From Candidatus Methanogaster sp. UBA203 (lineage in GTDB: Archaea; Halobacteriota; Methanosarcinia; Methanosarcinales; Methanogasteraceae): a DNA stretch of 11,364 nucleotides. Below, piece after piece: positions 5,319-11,364 of the stretch; the first letter of the stretch is position 1, and each line of letters begins with the position of its first letter. The stretch covers positions 4,064 to 15,427 of the forward strand of contig DASC01000017.1 of the NCBI GenBank assembly GCA_002503595.1. The letters run 5' to 3'. Both the position numbers and the translations under genes were made by a program. Below the pieces are notes generated by a model that was given only the letters and a program-made list of their open reading frames with translations, searched no databases and was not told where the DNA came from.

Positions 5319-7182
5319 ATTCCTCTCCGCACCCACAGTGGAGCGAATATCCTGTCGGATCATTGACGTAGCCCATCAGCAGCAGCACATCGAGACTGTT
5401 GGTATGTCCGTTGCCATCGATATCGCCGATGCAGGCGTCAACCGGCGTGCCTTTGACGACATACTCAAGCAGGAGCAGGAGATCAACCGTGTCGATCGTT
5501 CCGTCGCCGGTTATGTCGCCGCACATCGGCACCGGCAGGACCAGCGGCAGATGGTCCTGATTCAAGCCGCCGGCTATGTTGTATGATTCATCGCCGAACC
5601 CATCGCCGTCGTCATCAGTTCCACCGTAGTCGCTCCAGTAGTTGCCGCCGATGAAGGGACCGCCGATGATGTTGGGTCCGGTGGTGTTGGTGGTATTCAA
5701 TGAAGTGGCATAGTTAACATCGTTTGAAATATATAGATTTTGATCATTTATGAAAATATTATTGTAAATTCTGTTTGATCCGTTTTCACCAAGAGATGCC
5801 CCCTGTAGATATATGCCATATCCGCCATATCCGCTGTTGTTCCGGATGTGCGAATTCTTTACTGTGTTTGATGAAGCACCATTGATATTGATCCCATACC
5901 ATCTGTTTGAATTCGCATTTATCTTGTCGAAAGTGTTGGAATCAGGACTTCCGAAGCTATCACTGCCGAGATAAACGCTGCAAAAGGTATTTAAATTCGC
6001 ATCCACGCCTGTGAAATTGTTGTAAGACGAGTTCTGGATTAACTGGATTCCCTTGGAATTGCTGTTGAATACGGAGTCAGAAACGCTATTGTAACTCGCG
6101 CCCTGCATATAGATACCATAATCGTTGTTCAGATTCGCAGTGATGTTGGAAATGTCATTGTATAGTGACCTATATAGATATATGCCATTATTACGCTCGT
6201 TGCTGTTGAAAACAGAATCATTCACCCGGTTCGAAGATGAACTCTCGAATTTTAGCCCGTTCCATCTGTTGTGCCCTGCCACAATTCCTGTCAGGTTAGT
6301 ATTGTTGGAATATCTAAACGTCAGTCCGTGCTCGTTGTAGCTCGAGCTTATATCCGAAAAGGTGGCATTGTCCGTCAACAGGACATCTATCCCATTATTC
6401 TTTATCGCACCATTGCCATGGGCCGTTACATTTGATACCACCGAGTTGTCTGCACCGCACAGGATCAATTCTGATAAATAAAGATTTTCTATGTTTGAGG
6501 TATCGTAATAGTACCCTATAGGTCTGCCGCCGGAGCCGGTTACATTGCTCAGATAATTTGGGCACCAGTACTCATCATTAGTGCTTACTTTCAGATCCTT
6601 GCGCGAATTGTTCACAAAATTCGAGTCATCAAGCCAGTTATAAGCAGCATACGAAAAAAAGATTCCTGCACCGTTTTTGCTTGCGCTCAAATTTACAAGA
6701 TGCGTATTGTATGTATCATATAAATAAAAACCATATTGTGGATTTCCACTGGATTCCACATTCGTGAGATTGCTTTGCATAGTAGAGCGCAACTGGATGC
6801 CCGCGTAGTTGGAAGTAAACGATTTTATGTCTTTCAGTGTGTTATTGTCTGAATTATAGATGTATATGTTCGAGGATGTCCAGTTCCGGACTGTGCAGTT
6901 CTTTATTGTTATATTTGTGTCGTATGCTGATGCTCTGGAGATGTATATGCCGTACTTTCCTGAGCCATTGCCGTCGATCGTATGTCCCTGGCAGTCAAGA
7001 TTTACATCGTCTGCTGTTATATCGATGCATTTTGTGGCGGTCGAGTTGAGAATATCCGAAGTTAGCCTGTAATTTCCAGAAGTGGATATTATCCGGCATG
7101 ACGTTATATCACCTTCTGCTGCACCCGCTGTGCAGGTGAGCGCTGCAAGCACGATAATTATTGCTGTGATATATCGTTTCAT
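5317..7182 (-). CDS. Secreted NosD-like right-handed beta-helix protein with C-terminal dockerin
   Basis: A 621-residue exported protein. The ATG at 7182 gives a clean signal peptide ('MKRYITAIIIVLAALTCTAG', cut near 'AGAA'); the frame extends 18 bases further upstream to a GTG, but that would disturb it. Residues of about 25-500 are parallel beta-helix repeats of the NosD/CASH type, with recurring 'GIYI', 'NNGIYLY', 'YGIYMQGASYN' rungs, Asn ladders and many N-glycosylation sequons. 'GGNYWSDYGG' and 'DDDGDGFGDESYN' (about 512-535) are the usual end of archaeal NosD-like proteins. A dockerin type I domain closes the protein from about 554: 'GDITGDGTIDTVDLL' and 'GDIDGNGHTNSLDVLL' are two calcium loops, with Cys before each and a final C-G-C. 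No membrane anchor or PGF-CTERM is seen. It begins 2 nt after the stop of the preceding gene, so translation is probably coupled. Such folds often bind or process polysaccharide, but no active site is recognised here. Confidence 0.85.
   Translation of the reverse strand: MKRYITAIIIVLAALTCTAGAAEGDITSCRIISTSGNYRLTSDILNSTATKCIDITADDVNLDCQGHTIDGNGSGKYGIYISRASAYDTNITIKNCTVRNWTSSNIYIYNSDNNTLKDIKSFTSNYAGIQLRSTMQSNLTNVESSGNPQYGFYLYDTYNTHLVNLSASKNGAGIFFSYAAYNWLDDSNFVNNSRKDLKVSTNDEYWCPNYLSNVTGSGGRPIGYYYDTSNIENLYLSELILCGADNSVVSNVTAHGNGAIKNNGIDVLLTDNATFSDISSSYNEHGLTFRYSNNTNLTGIVAGHNRWNGLKFESSSSNRVNDSVFNSNERNNGIYLYRSLYNDISNITANLNNDYGIYMQGASYNSVSDSVFNSNSKGIQLIQNSSYNNFTGVDANLNTFCSVYLGSDSFGSPDSNTFDKINANSNRWYGININGASSNTVKNSHIRNNSGYGGYGIYLQGASLGENGSNRIYNNIFINDQNLYISNDVNYATSLNTTNTTGPNIIGGPFIGGNYWSDYGGTDDDGDGFGDESYNIAGGLNQDHLPLVLPVPMCGDITGDGTIDTVDLLLLLEYVVKGTPVDACIGDIDGNGHTNSLDVLLLMGYVNDPTGYSLHCGCGEE
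5343..5427. repeat. Dockerin-coding repeat, copy 1
   Basis: These 85 bases align without gaps to 7211-7295 with 14 differences by my count (about 84% identity). They encode the second calcium loop and the C-terminal tail of the dockerin. The match points to duplication or gene conversion of the dockerin module between the two neighbouring genes. Confidence 0.75.
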
Positions 7183-7184
7183 GA

Positions 7185-8288
7185 TTAGACCCCCCCACAC
7201 GGGCAGTTCAGCGAATATCCTGCCGGATTTGCGATATACCCTATCAGTAGCAGCACATCGAGACTGTTAATATATCCGTTGCCATCGATATCACCAGCAC
7301 ACTCATGAGCGAGCGGGTTGCCCGCGGGGTTGACGCAGTGTTTCAGGAGCAGTACGAGATCGACTGTGTTAACCGCACCATCATCAGTGACGTCGCCGCA
7401 GATCGGTTGCTCTGGCTGGCCGCCGTCCCGGCCCGCGAGGCGCGCCATCATCCACCAGACGGCTCTGCCCTTATTCTCACAGTTCTCGTAGGACGTGTGT
7501 GCTGCCTGATTATAGTTGTAGTGCGGATGCTCATACGGAACGGTCACATACGCGCTACCATTCCAGTATTCATAAGTAGCCTGTTCCCATTCCCCTGAAG
7601 TCGAGTTGTACCACCAACAATCGATATCGCCAAAGTCGAATAGAACCTTGTTGTTGGCGATACGATAATCACGGATCTGCTCGTTTCGCAGATACCGGTT
7701 GTCTCCCTGTGCCGTGTTCGTGTTGTAATGATTTCCAGGCCCGGTCTGTGCGTTTCCAGTGAAATAGATGAAGGCGACATCTGGATTGTCAGCTTCAAGG
7801 TTGCTCATTGCCTGTAGGTAACTATTAACCGTTTCTTCGTAGTAACTGTTCATCTGACAGCACCAGCAAAAAGCTGAGACATTGATGGCGACATAATCAG
7901 AGAGATTGAGAAAATCCTGCGTATGGTATGGCTTTTGCCAGTCCGAACTAAAGTAGTCACTTGGTGTATTATAGGTGTCACGTATCGGGGGCATACCGTC
8001 CTTGACGCATAGAACACCTGCTTCAGTTGGAAGAGAACTGGTGCTTCTACTGTAGATATACTTGGAATCTGCGTTCTCGATTCGTTGCAGACCTTCTGTG
8101 AGTTGGCCCCCATGGGGTGTATGGGGGTAATGCCACTTGATATCGTCCTGAACCGCATCTATCCACTCATCCGGAATCTCTGAGAGATCCGTGCATGTAT
8201 GGTCAATAATAATCGCGTCTGCGCACGCAGACGGGACCATCGCCAATATGGCGACCATTCCAATGATCAGTATCATTCCCTTATTCAT
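7185..8288 (-). CDS. Secreted protein with possible SGNH-hydrolase-like domain and C-terminal dockerin
   Basis: A 367-residue exported protein with signal peptide 'MNKGMILIIGMVAILAMVPS' cut near 'ACADA'. The middle part (about 26-285) has 'KWHYPHTPHGGQL' near 51-63, 'YVAINVSAFCWCCQMN' near 132-147, 'DVAFIYFTGN' near 170-179, and 'RNEQIRDYRIANNKVLFDFG' at 201-220. The last pattern (Arg-Asn, Ile-Arg, Asn-Asn-Lys-Val-Leu-Asp-Phe) recalls uncharacterised secreted SGNH/GDSL-like proteins of bacteria and archaea, but I cannot assign a catalytic triad, so activity is uncertain. A dockerin follows from about residue 297: 'CGDVTDDGAVNTVDLVLLL', then 'CAGDIDGNGYINSLDVLLL', ending C-P-C. The first calcium loop has one Asn/Gly position changed (TDDGA). 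It leads a two-gene operon with the beta-helix gene. The G7 run near its end may act as that gene's ribosome binding site. Confidence 0.75.
   Translation of the reverse strand: MNKGMILIIGMVAILAMVPSACADAIIIDHTCTDLSEIPDEWIDAVQDDIKWHYPHTPHGGQLTEGLQRIENADSKYIYSRSTSSLPTEAGVLCVKDGMPPIRDTYNTPSDYFSSDWQKPYHTQDFLNLSDYVAINVSAFCWCCQMNSYYEETVNSYLQAMSNLEADNPDVAFIYFTGNAQTGPGNHYNTNTAQGDNRYLRNEQIRDYRIANNKVLFDFGDIDCWWYNSTSGEWEQATYEYWNGSAYVTVPYEHPHYNYNQAAHTSYENCENKGRAVWWMMARLAGRDGGQPEQPICGDVTDDGAVNTVDLVLLLKHCVNPAGNPLAHECAGDIDGNGYINSLDVLLLIGYIANPAGYSLNCPCGGV
7190..7196 (-). promoter_or_regulatory. G7 tract acting as Shine-Dalgarno for the beta-helix gene
   Basis: Seven G on the minus strand lie 7 nt before the ATG at 7182 and code for the last Gly-Gly-Val codons of the upstream protein. 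No other SD precedes the start. Confidence 0.45.
7211..7295. repeat. Dockerin-coding repeat, copy 2
   Basis: This is the partner of 5343-5427, including an identical block AGCAGCACATCGAGACTGTT. It encodes the second dockerin loop and tail of the SGNH-like protein. Confidence 0.75.
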
Positions 8289-8350
8289 GATCCATCATCC
8301 CTTTTTCAGTTGGCACGTAATGGCGCGTATACCATTGTGCGCAACACACC

Positions 8351-8360
8351 CTATAAAAAG
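8351..8360 (-). promoter_or_regulatory. TATA box of the dockerin operon
   Basis: CTTTTTATAG on the minus strand is centred about 68 nt upstream of the ATG at 8288, giving a predicted leader of roughly 40 nt. Only a weak SD-like GGGATGATGG lies before the ATG. Confidence 0.55.
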
Positions 8361-8473
8361 CTAACGATCTTGCCACTCACTTATCACCCCTCATGACATA
8401 TTGTCTGCGACCGGTTGCGAAAAGGGATTGTGCCGATCGCCATAAGATAAATAGCATCATGGTAAACGCATTT

Positions 8474-8486
8474 TGCCGGTCCGGCA
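8474..8486. promoter_or_regulatory. Palindrome TGCCGG-T-CCGGCA
   Basis: A perfect inverted repeat with 6-bp arms and one central base, about 115 bp upstream of the dockerin-operon TATA box. It could bind a dimeric regulator or form a small hairpin; there is no further evidence. Confidence 0.3.
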
Positions 8487-8520
8487 GATGTTCACAGCGG
8501 ATTTAAGCATTTGCCGATAC

Positions 8521-8533
8521 GATCCCCGGGATC
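8521..8533. promoter_or_regulatory. Palindrome GATCCC-C-GGGATC
   Basis: A perfect 6-bp-arm inverted repeat of the same 6-1-6 architecture as the one at 8474-8486, but with a different sequence. On the plus strand a T-rich run follows, but no plus-strand gene ends here. Confidence 0.3.
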
Positions 8534-8650
8534 TTGTTTGTGTTTCTTCCCCTCCTCTCGCCGTAGCGCGATCGCTCTCAATCGAACCGGTGCCGCGCAT
8601 ACGACCGGATGATGTTGGGCGGGCGCGGCAAATCAAAACATGAATTCGGG

Positions 8651-9451
8651 TCAGGATATCGCACGCATCTTCGCGACAACATCTCTCCGGGTGATGAACC
8701 CGACCAGATCCTCATCCAGGTTGAGCACCGGAATCCCGCCGTACCCGTACTTCAGCATGAGATTCACAACATCGGGTATGTTGGAGTTCGTGTACACAGT
8801 CCTGACGCCGCGGCTCATGATATCCACGGTCAGGAGATTCTTGACTCTGGTATCCTGTTGATTGGCAGTGACCAGACCACGGATCGCACGCATCGCTTTT
8901 GCTATATCCTTCTCGGTTATGATGCCGACCAGCCGGTAATCCTCGATCACAGGGAGACGCCCGATGTCGTGATCCATCATCGTCCGCCGCACATGGACGA
9001 CGCGATCGCCGGGCGAAGCAGTGATTGCTTTGTTCATAAATTCCGCAGCAAATCCAAAGACGGTCTGGGTCTTAAGAACCTCCTGCGGCGTGATCCAGCC
9101 GAGAATCTCATCATTGTCCTGTACAAAAAGGATGCCTCTCTGCTCCTGTAAAATTGATATGGCATCGTTCACATCCATATCCGGAGGAACCACTGTGCAC
9201 ACATCGCTGATCGCAGTGGCGACATGAAGCGAGGATGCTGGCAGCCCCGCTTTTCTGCTCGTATGGAGCGTGCTTCTGCTCGTACCGAGCGCACGTGCAA
9301 TATTTCGCATGGTCAGCACACCGCGAAGTTTGCCCTTGCTCGTAACCATCAACCGTCTCGTATCATACTTATCCATCAGATCCAGTGCGCGAGATAAATC
9401 TTCTGATTTTTCGATGCGCACCGGCTCCACCATAATATCGCATACATTCAT
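8651..9451 (-). CDS. Quadruple CBS-domain protein (third gene of CBS operon)
   Basis: A 266-residue soluble protein built only of four CBS motifs (about 1-54, 75-130, 139-190 and 207-265), that is, two Bateman modules. CBS modules bind adenosine compounds such as AMP, ATP or SAM and usually control an attached or partner protein; no effector domain is present here. The ribose-contacting pattern T-x-x-D is intact in motifs 3 ('GIITEKDIAKAM') and 4 ('GFITRRDVV') but changed in motifs 1 ('LTMRN') and 2 ('ITPQE'). The ATG overlaps the stop of the preceding gene as ATGA, with GGGAG (9460-9464) 8 nt before it, so the two are translated together. A T-rich run at 8639-8630 may terminate the operon. 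The specific target is unknown. Confidence 0.92.
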   Translation of the reverse strand: MNVCDIMVEPVRIEKSEDLSRALDLMDKYDTRRLMVTSKGKLRGVLTMRNIARALGTSRSTLHTSRKAGLPASSLHVATAISDVCTVVPPDMDVNDAISILQEQRGILFVQDNDEILGWITPQEVLKTQTVFGFAAEFMNKAITASPGDRVVHVRRTMMDHDIGRLPVIEDYRLVGIITEKDIAKAMRAIRGLVTANQQDTRVKNLLTVDIMSRGVRTVYTNSNIPDVVNLMLKYGYGGIPVLNLDEDLVGFITRRDVVAKMRAIS

Positions 9452-10260
9452 GATTCTTCTCCCATATTATTTATCGCTTGCAACATACTATCCTGATCCA
9501 GGATTCCGACCACATCATTCTCGTTATCGACAACAACGATGCTGGCAATCCGCGCATCGACCATCATGCGTGCCGCATCGGTTGCAAGCCCATCATCTGC
9601 TATCGTTACCAGCGGCGTGGACATAATATCCTCTGCAATAACCGGAAGTTCATGGACTCTCCTACCTTTGCGCGGGGCAGATGATGTGCACGCAAACGGC
9701 AGGTTGGAGTTGGTGATCATGCCCACCGGCTTTCCGCCGTATTCGAGAACCACGACCCGATCCACCTCCTCATCCCACATCATCTGCAGGATATGGCTGA
9801 GCGAGTGGTGTTTGTGGACGGTTGCAACAAAGTCGGACATAATCTCGCTGGCGCGTATATCGGAGGTTATCCGTGAAAAATGTTCGATCATATCCCGTTT
9901 GGTGATGATCCCGCATAGATCCCCTCCCCCGCCATCCCGAACCGCAAGACTGCCGATATCGTTCTCAAGCAGCAGTTCAGATGCCTGCCACAAGCTGGCG
10001 TCGGGATATATGCTGATCAGCGACTTTGTCATGACCAGCTGCACAGGAATCTGATCGATCGGACGTCTCCGCCACTGCGGCTCTGCCTGATCGAGTCTGT
10101 GCCCGATATCGGATTCGGTGAGCATGCCTACAGGTTCGTCGTGCAGTATCACAAGGAGTCTGCTGATCCTGTGTCGGAGCATCAGATTGCGCGCCCTTGA
10201 AATTGGCTCTCCTGGTGTAATTGCATACACCGGAGCACTCATTATGTCCTTAACTCGCAT
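9448..10260 (-). CDS. Quadruple CBS-domain protein (second gene of CBS operon)
   Basis: A 270-residue soluble protein with four CBS motifs (about 1-58, 74-131, 139-187 and 210-265). It starts with the typical 'MRVKDIMSAPVYAI'. T-x-x-D is intact in motifs 1 ('GMLTESDIG') and 2 ('GIITKRDMI'), but motif 3 reads 'GMITNSN' and motif 4 'GILDQDS', so only the first Bateman module looks fully equipped for a nucleotide. A basic linker 'SSAPRKGRR' separates motifs 3 and 4. The gene begins 3 nt after the stop of the first CBS gene with no clear SD, and its last four bases overlap the start of the next gene. No catalytic, DNA-binding or membrane domain is visible. The role is inferred only as ligand sensing. 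Confidence 0.92.
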   Translation of the reverse strand: MRVKDIMSAPVYAITPGEPISRARNLMLRHRISRLLVILHDEPVGMLTESDIGHRLDQAEPQWRRRPIDQIPVQLVMTKSLISIYPDASLWQASELLLENDIGSLAVRDGGGGDLCGIITKRDMIEHFSRITSDIRASEIMSDFVATVHKHHSLSHILQMMWDEEVDRVVVLEYGGKPVGMITNSNLPFACTSSAPRKGRRVHELPVIAEDIMSTPLVTIADDGLATDAARMMVDARIASIVVVDNENDVVGILDQDSMLQAINNMGEES

Positions 10261-10263
10261 GGC

Positions 10264-11199
10264 TCATTGTCTTGATGTGGTTAGTACCCGAACAAAATCT
10301 CTTTCCGTCAACATTCCTGCAAGAACACCGTCGTCGATGATTGGAAGTGAACCTACGCCGTTTTCAGCCATCATCTCGGCAGCATCGCCGATATCCCGAT
10401 CCGACGTGGTCCAGACAACATCCCGGATGACAAGCGTCTTTACAGGTACACTGAGCGCATCATCGATGCCGGTTGCTCCCTTTGTCAGTGCCTGGCCGCT
10501 GCCAAGGAACCGCAGTATATCAAAAGCAGTGACGATTCCGAGCAGGATATCGTTCTTGACGATCGGGAGGCGTCTGAATCCGTTATCGATCATCAGTTTA
10601 CCGGCAGCCCCGATCTCAGCATCAGGCTCAACAGTCGCCACATTCGTTGACATACAATCGGCTATACTGGTGCCGATCTCGATGCCTGCGACCAGATGCA
10701 TGAAATCCTGTTCGGTCACGATCCCAGAGACCCGCTCATCCTTGTCCATGACCGGCAGATATCCGACGTTCTTCTCTTTCATCAGTTTCAGAGCGTCCTC
10801 GATCGAGGAATCTGTGTACAGGTACGCAACATCGGTCTCCATGATCTTGCGTATCTCCTCGTTGACCGCAGCCAGTATGTTGCCATCGAACCGGTTGGTG
10901 ACAAGAGAATGTCTCGGTCCGCCGCACAGAAAATCAACGATGTCCCTGCATACGATGATGCCTCTTAATTGCTGCGTGCCTGCATCAGCGATCGGGATTC
11001 TTCTGAATCCATGATTTAGCATCGTTTTGACGGTGCTCATGATCGTTGTGGTCGGCGGAACCGTCACAACGTCCTCTGTCGCTATTGCGAGTATGTCACC
11101 ATGGTGCGCAGCGGCATGTGCGTTAATTTTATCGCCGCCCCGCTCCAGTGCGCCTCCGACCATCGTTATGCGCGGTTTCGTTGTTTGTTGTCTTTTCAT
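10264..11199 (-). CDS. Quadruple CBS-domain protein (first gene of CBS operon)
   Basis: A 311-residue soluble protein. The frame also has an ATG at 11229, but the TATA box at 11244-11253 predicts transcription starting near or after that codon, while ATG 11199 has a good SD (GGTGAT, minus strand, a few bases upstream), so 11199 is chosen. After a basic N-terminus and 'VGGALERGGDKINAHAA' come four CBS motifs (in this numbering about 38-92, 112-170, 175-230 and 250-308), with 'MSTNVATVEPD', 'GIVTEQDFM', 'GIVTAFDIL' and 'GMLTERDFV'. Three of four T-x-x-D patterns are intact; motif 1 reads 'GIIVCRD'. It heads a three-gene operon of proteins with the same architecture. The 'GGALERGGDKIN' segment before the first motif seems to recur in methanogen CBS proteins as I remember them, though I cannot confirm it here. 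Confidence 0.92.
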   Translation of the reverse strand: MKRQQTTKPRITMVGGALERGGDKINAHAAAHHGDILAIATEDVVTVPPTTTIMSTVKTMLNHGFRRIPIADAGTQQLRGIIVCRDIVDFLCGGPRHSLVTNRFDGNILAAVNEEIRKIMETDVAYLYTDSSIEDALKLMKEKNVGYLPVMDKDERVSGIVTEQDFMHLVAGIEIGTSIADCMSTNVATVEPDAEIGAAGKLMIDNGFRRLPIVKNDILLGIVTAFDILRFLGSGQALTKGATGIDDALSVPVKTLVIRDVVWTTSDRDIGDAAEMMAENGVGSLPIIDDGVLAGMLTERDFVRVLTTSRQ

Positions 11200-11203
11200 T
11201 ACA

Positions 11204-11333
11204 TCACCAATCAAATCACGTGTGATCATGCATTGTCGCGGTGCATTTAAAGCTTACTACACTTGTACCACCAATCACCTATTCCGGATCATGTAATGTG
11301 TGGTGAGATGTCCAATCATTTAAAGGTATTGGA
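11204..11333. promoter_or_regulatory. Repeated CCAATCA motifs upstream of the CBS operon
   Basis: CACCAATCA occurs at 11205-11213 and 11269-11277, and the shorter CCAATCA again at 11312-11318, all in the same orientation around the promoter. The last is part of an inverted repeat TCCAAT-N11-ATTGGA (11311-11333) that frames a second TATA-like CTTTAAATG. This may be a regulator array; the first copy overlaps the SD. Confidence 0.35.
11244..11253 (-). promoter_or_regulatory. TATA box of the CBS operon
   Basis: Minus-strand GCTTTAAATG lies about 50 nt before the ATG at 11199, giving a leader of roughly 25 nt that contains the GGTGAT ribosome binding site. A second copy of CTTTAAATG lies upstream, within 11317-11325. 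Confidence 0.5.
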
Positions 11334-11364
11334 CGGATTGGGGAGACTTTTTATTATTTTCTGG

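Larger units (their letters stand above)
8289..8650. other. 362-bp intergenic region between the CBS operon and the dockerin operon
   Basis: It holds the TATA box and leader of the dockerin operon (8289-8360), two 13-nt palindromes (8474-8486 and 8521-8533), and a T-rich stretch (minus strand, 8630-8639) just after the last CBS gene that could end its transcript. A second AT-rich box (minus CTATTTATCTT, about 8443-8453) could be an alternative distal promoter. No gene is recognised. Confidence 0.6.

Noticed and set aside
5700..7100. Repetitive appearance of the beta-helix gene as a DNA repeat array
   Set aside because: The periodicity comes from protein beta-helix rungs; the DNA units are not conserved in length or sequence, and no CRISPR-like repeat exists.
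8521..8555. Plus-strand intrinsic terminator (palindrome plus T-rich run)
   Set aside because: No plus-strand gene ends upstream of it, and both flanking operons are on the minus strand.
8609..9151. 180-codon plus-strand frame opposite the last CBS gene
   Set aside because: It is almost entirely antisense to conserved CBS motifs, with no ribosome binding site or homology that I recognise.
10118..11014. 298-codon plus-strand frame opposite the CBS genes
   Set aside because: It is Ser/Ile-rich low-complexity translation typical of the opposite strand of a real gene, and it spans the junction of two well-supported CBS genes.

Overview
The window looks like part of a euryarchaeal chromosome, most likely a methanogen or a relative in the methane/alkane-oxidising groups (Methanosarcinales, Syntrophoarchaeia or ANME-1-like). 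The evidence is a heterodisulfide reductase HdrA fused to an MvhD-like domain, an archaeal lipid prenyltransferase (UbiA/DGGGP synthase type), archaeal TATA boxes with short or absent leaders, multi-CBS proteins, and secreted NosD-like beta-helix proteins with dockerins. The exact lineage cannot be fixed from sequence alone.

Layout. (1) Positions 1-603 are the 3' part of an IS200/IS605-type element: the C-terminal portion of TnpB, then the hairpin-rich right end that should form the 3' scaffold of its omega RNA. (2) Positions 608-2359, plus strand: nadA and a ubiA-type DGGGP synthase gene, directly abutting. The Shine-Dalgarno of nadA lies inside the right end of the element. (3) Positions 2360-2862: a gene-poor, AT-rich stretch holding a 334-bp segment bounded by perfect 13-bp inverted repeats, with a TATA box between two palindromes and a strong orphan ribosome binding site. 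(4) Positions 2863-5181, minus strand: hdrA-mvhD fusion, nearly leaderless. (5) Positions 5317-8288, minus strand: a two-gene operon for secreted proteins, a possible SGNH-hydrolase-like protein and a beta-helix protein, each ending in a cysteine-flanked dockerin. The operon has a TATA box upstream and a hairpin plus T-tract downstream. (6) Positions 8651-11199, minus strand: an operon of three consecutive proteins, each made almost entirely of four CBS motifs, with a TATA box and repeated motifs upstream.

How they work together. nadA and the DGGGP synthase form a housekeeping pair (NAD and membrane ether lipid synthesis). HdrA-MvhD would be the flavin-bifurcating core of a soluble electron-transfer complex whose other subunits are encoded elsewhere. 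The dockerin pair predicts extracellular attachment to a cohesin-bearing scaffold not present here. The CBS trio is probably a nucleotide- or SAM-sensing module of unknown target. The least explained items are the inverted-repeat segment at 2482-2815, the takeover of the nadA 5' end by the TnpB element, the duplicated cysteine-clasped dockerins and the triple CBS operon.
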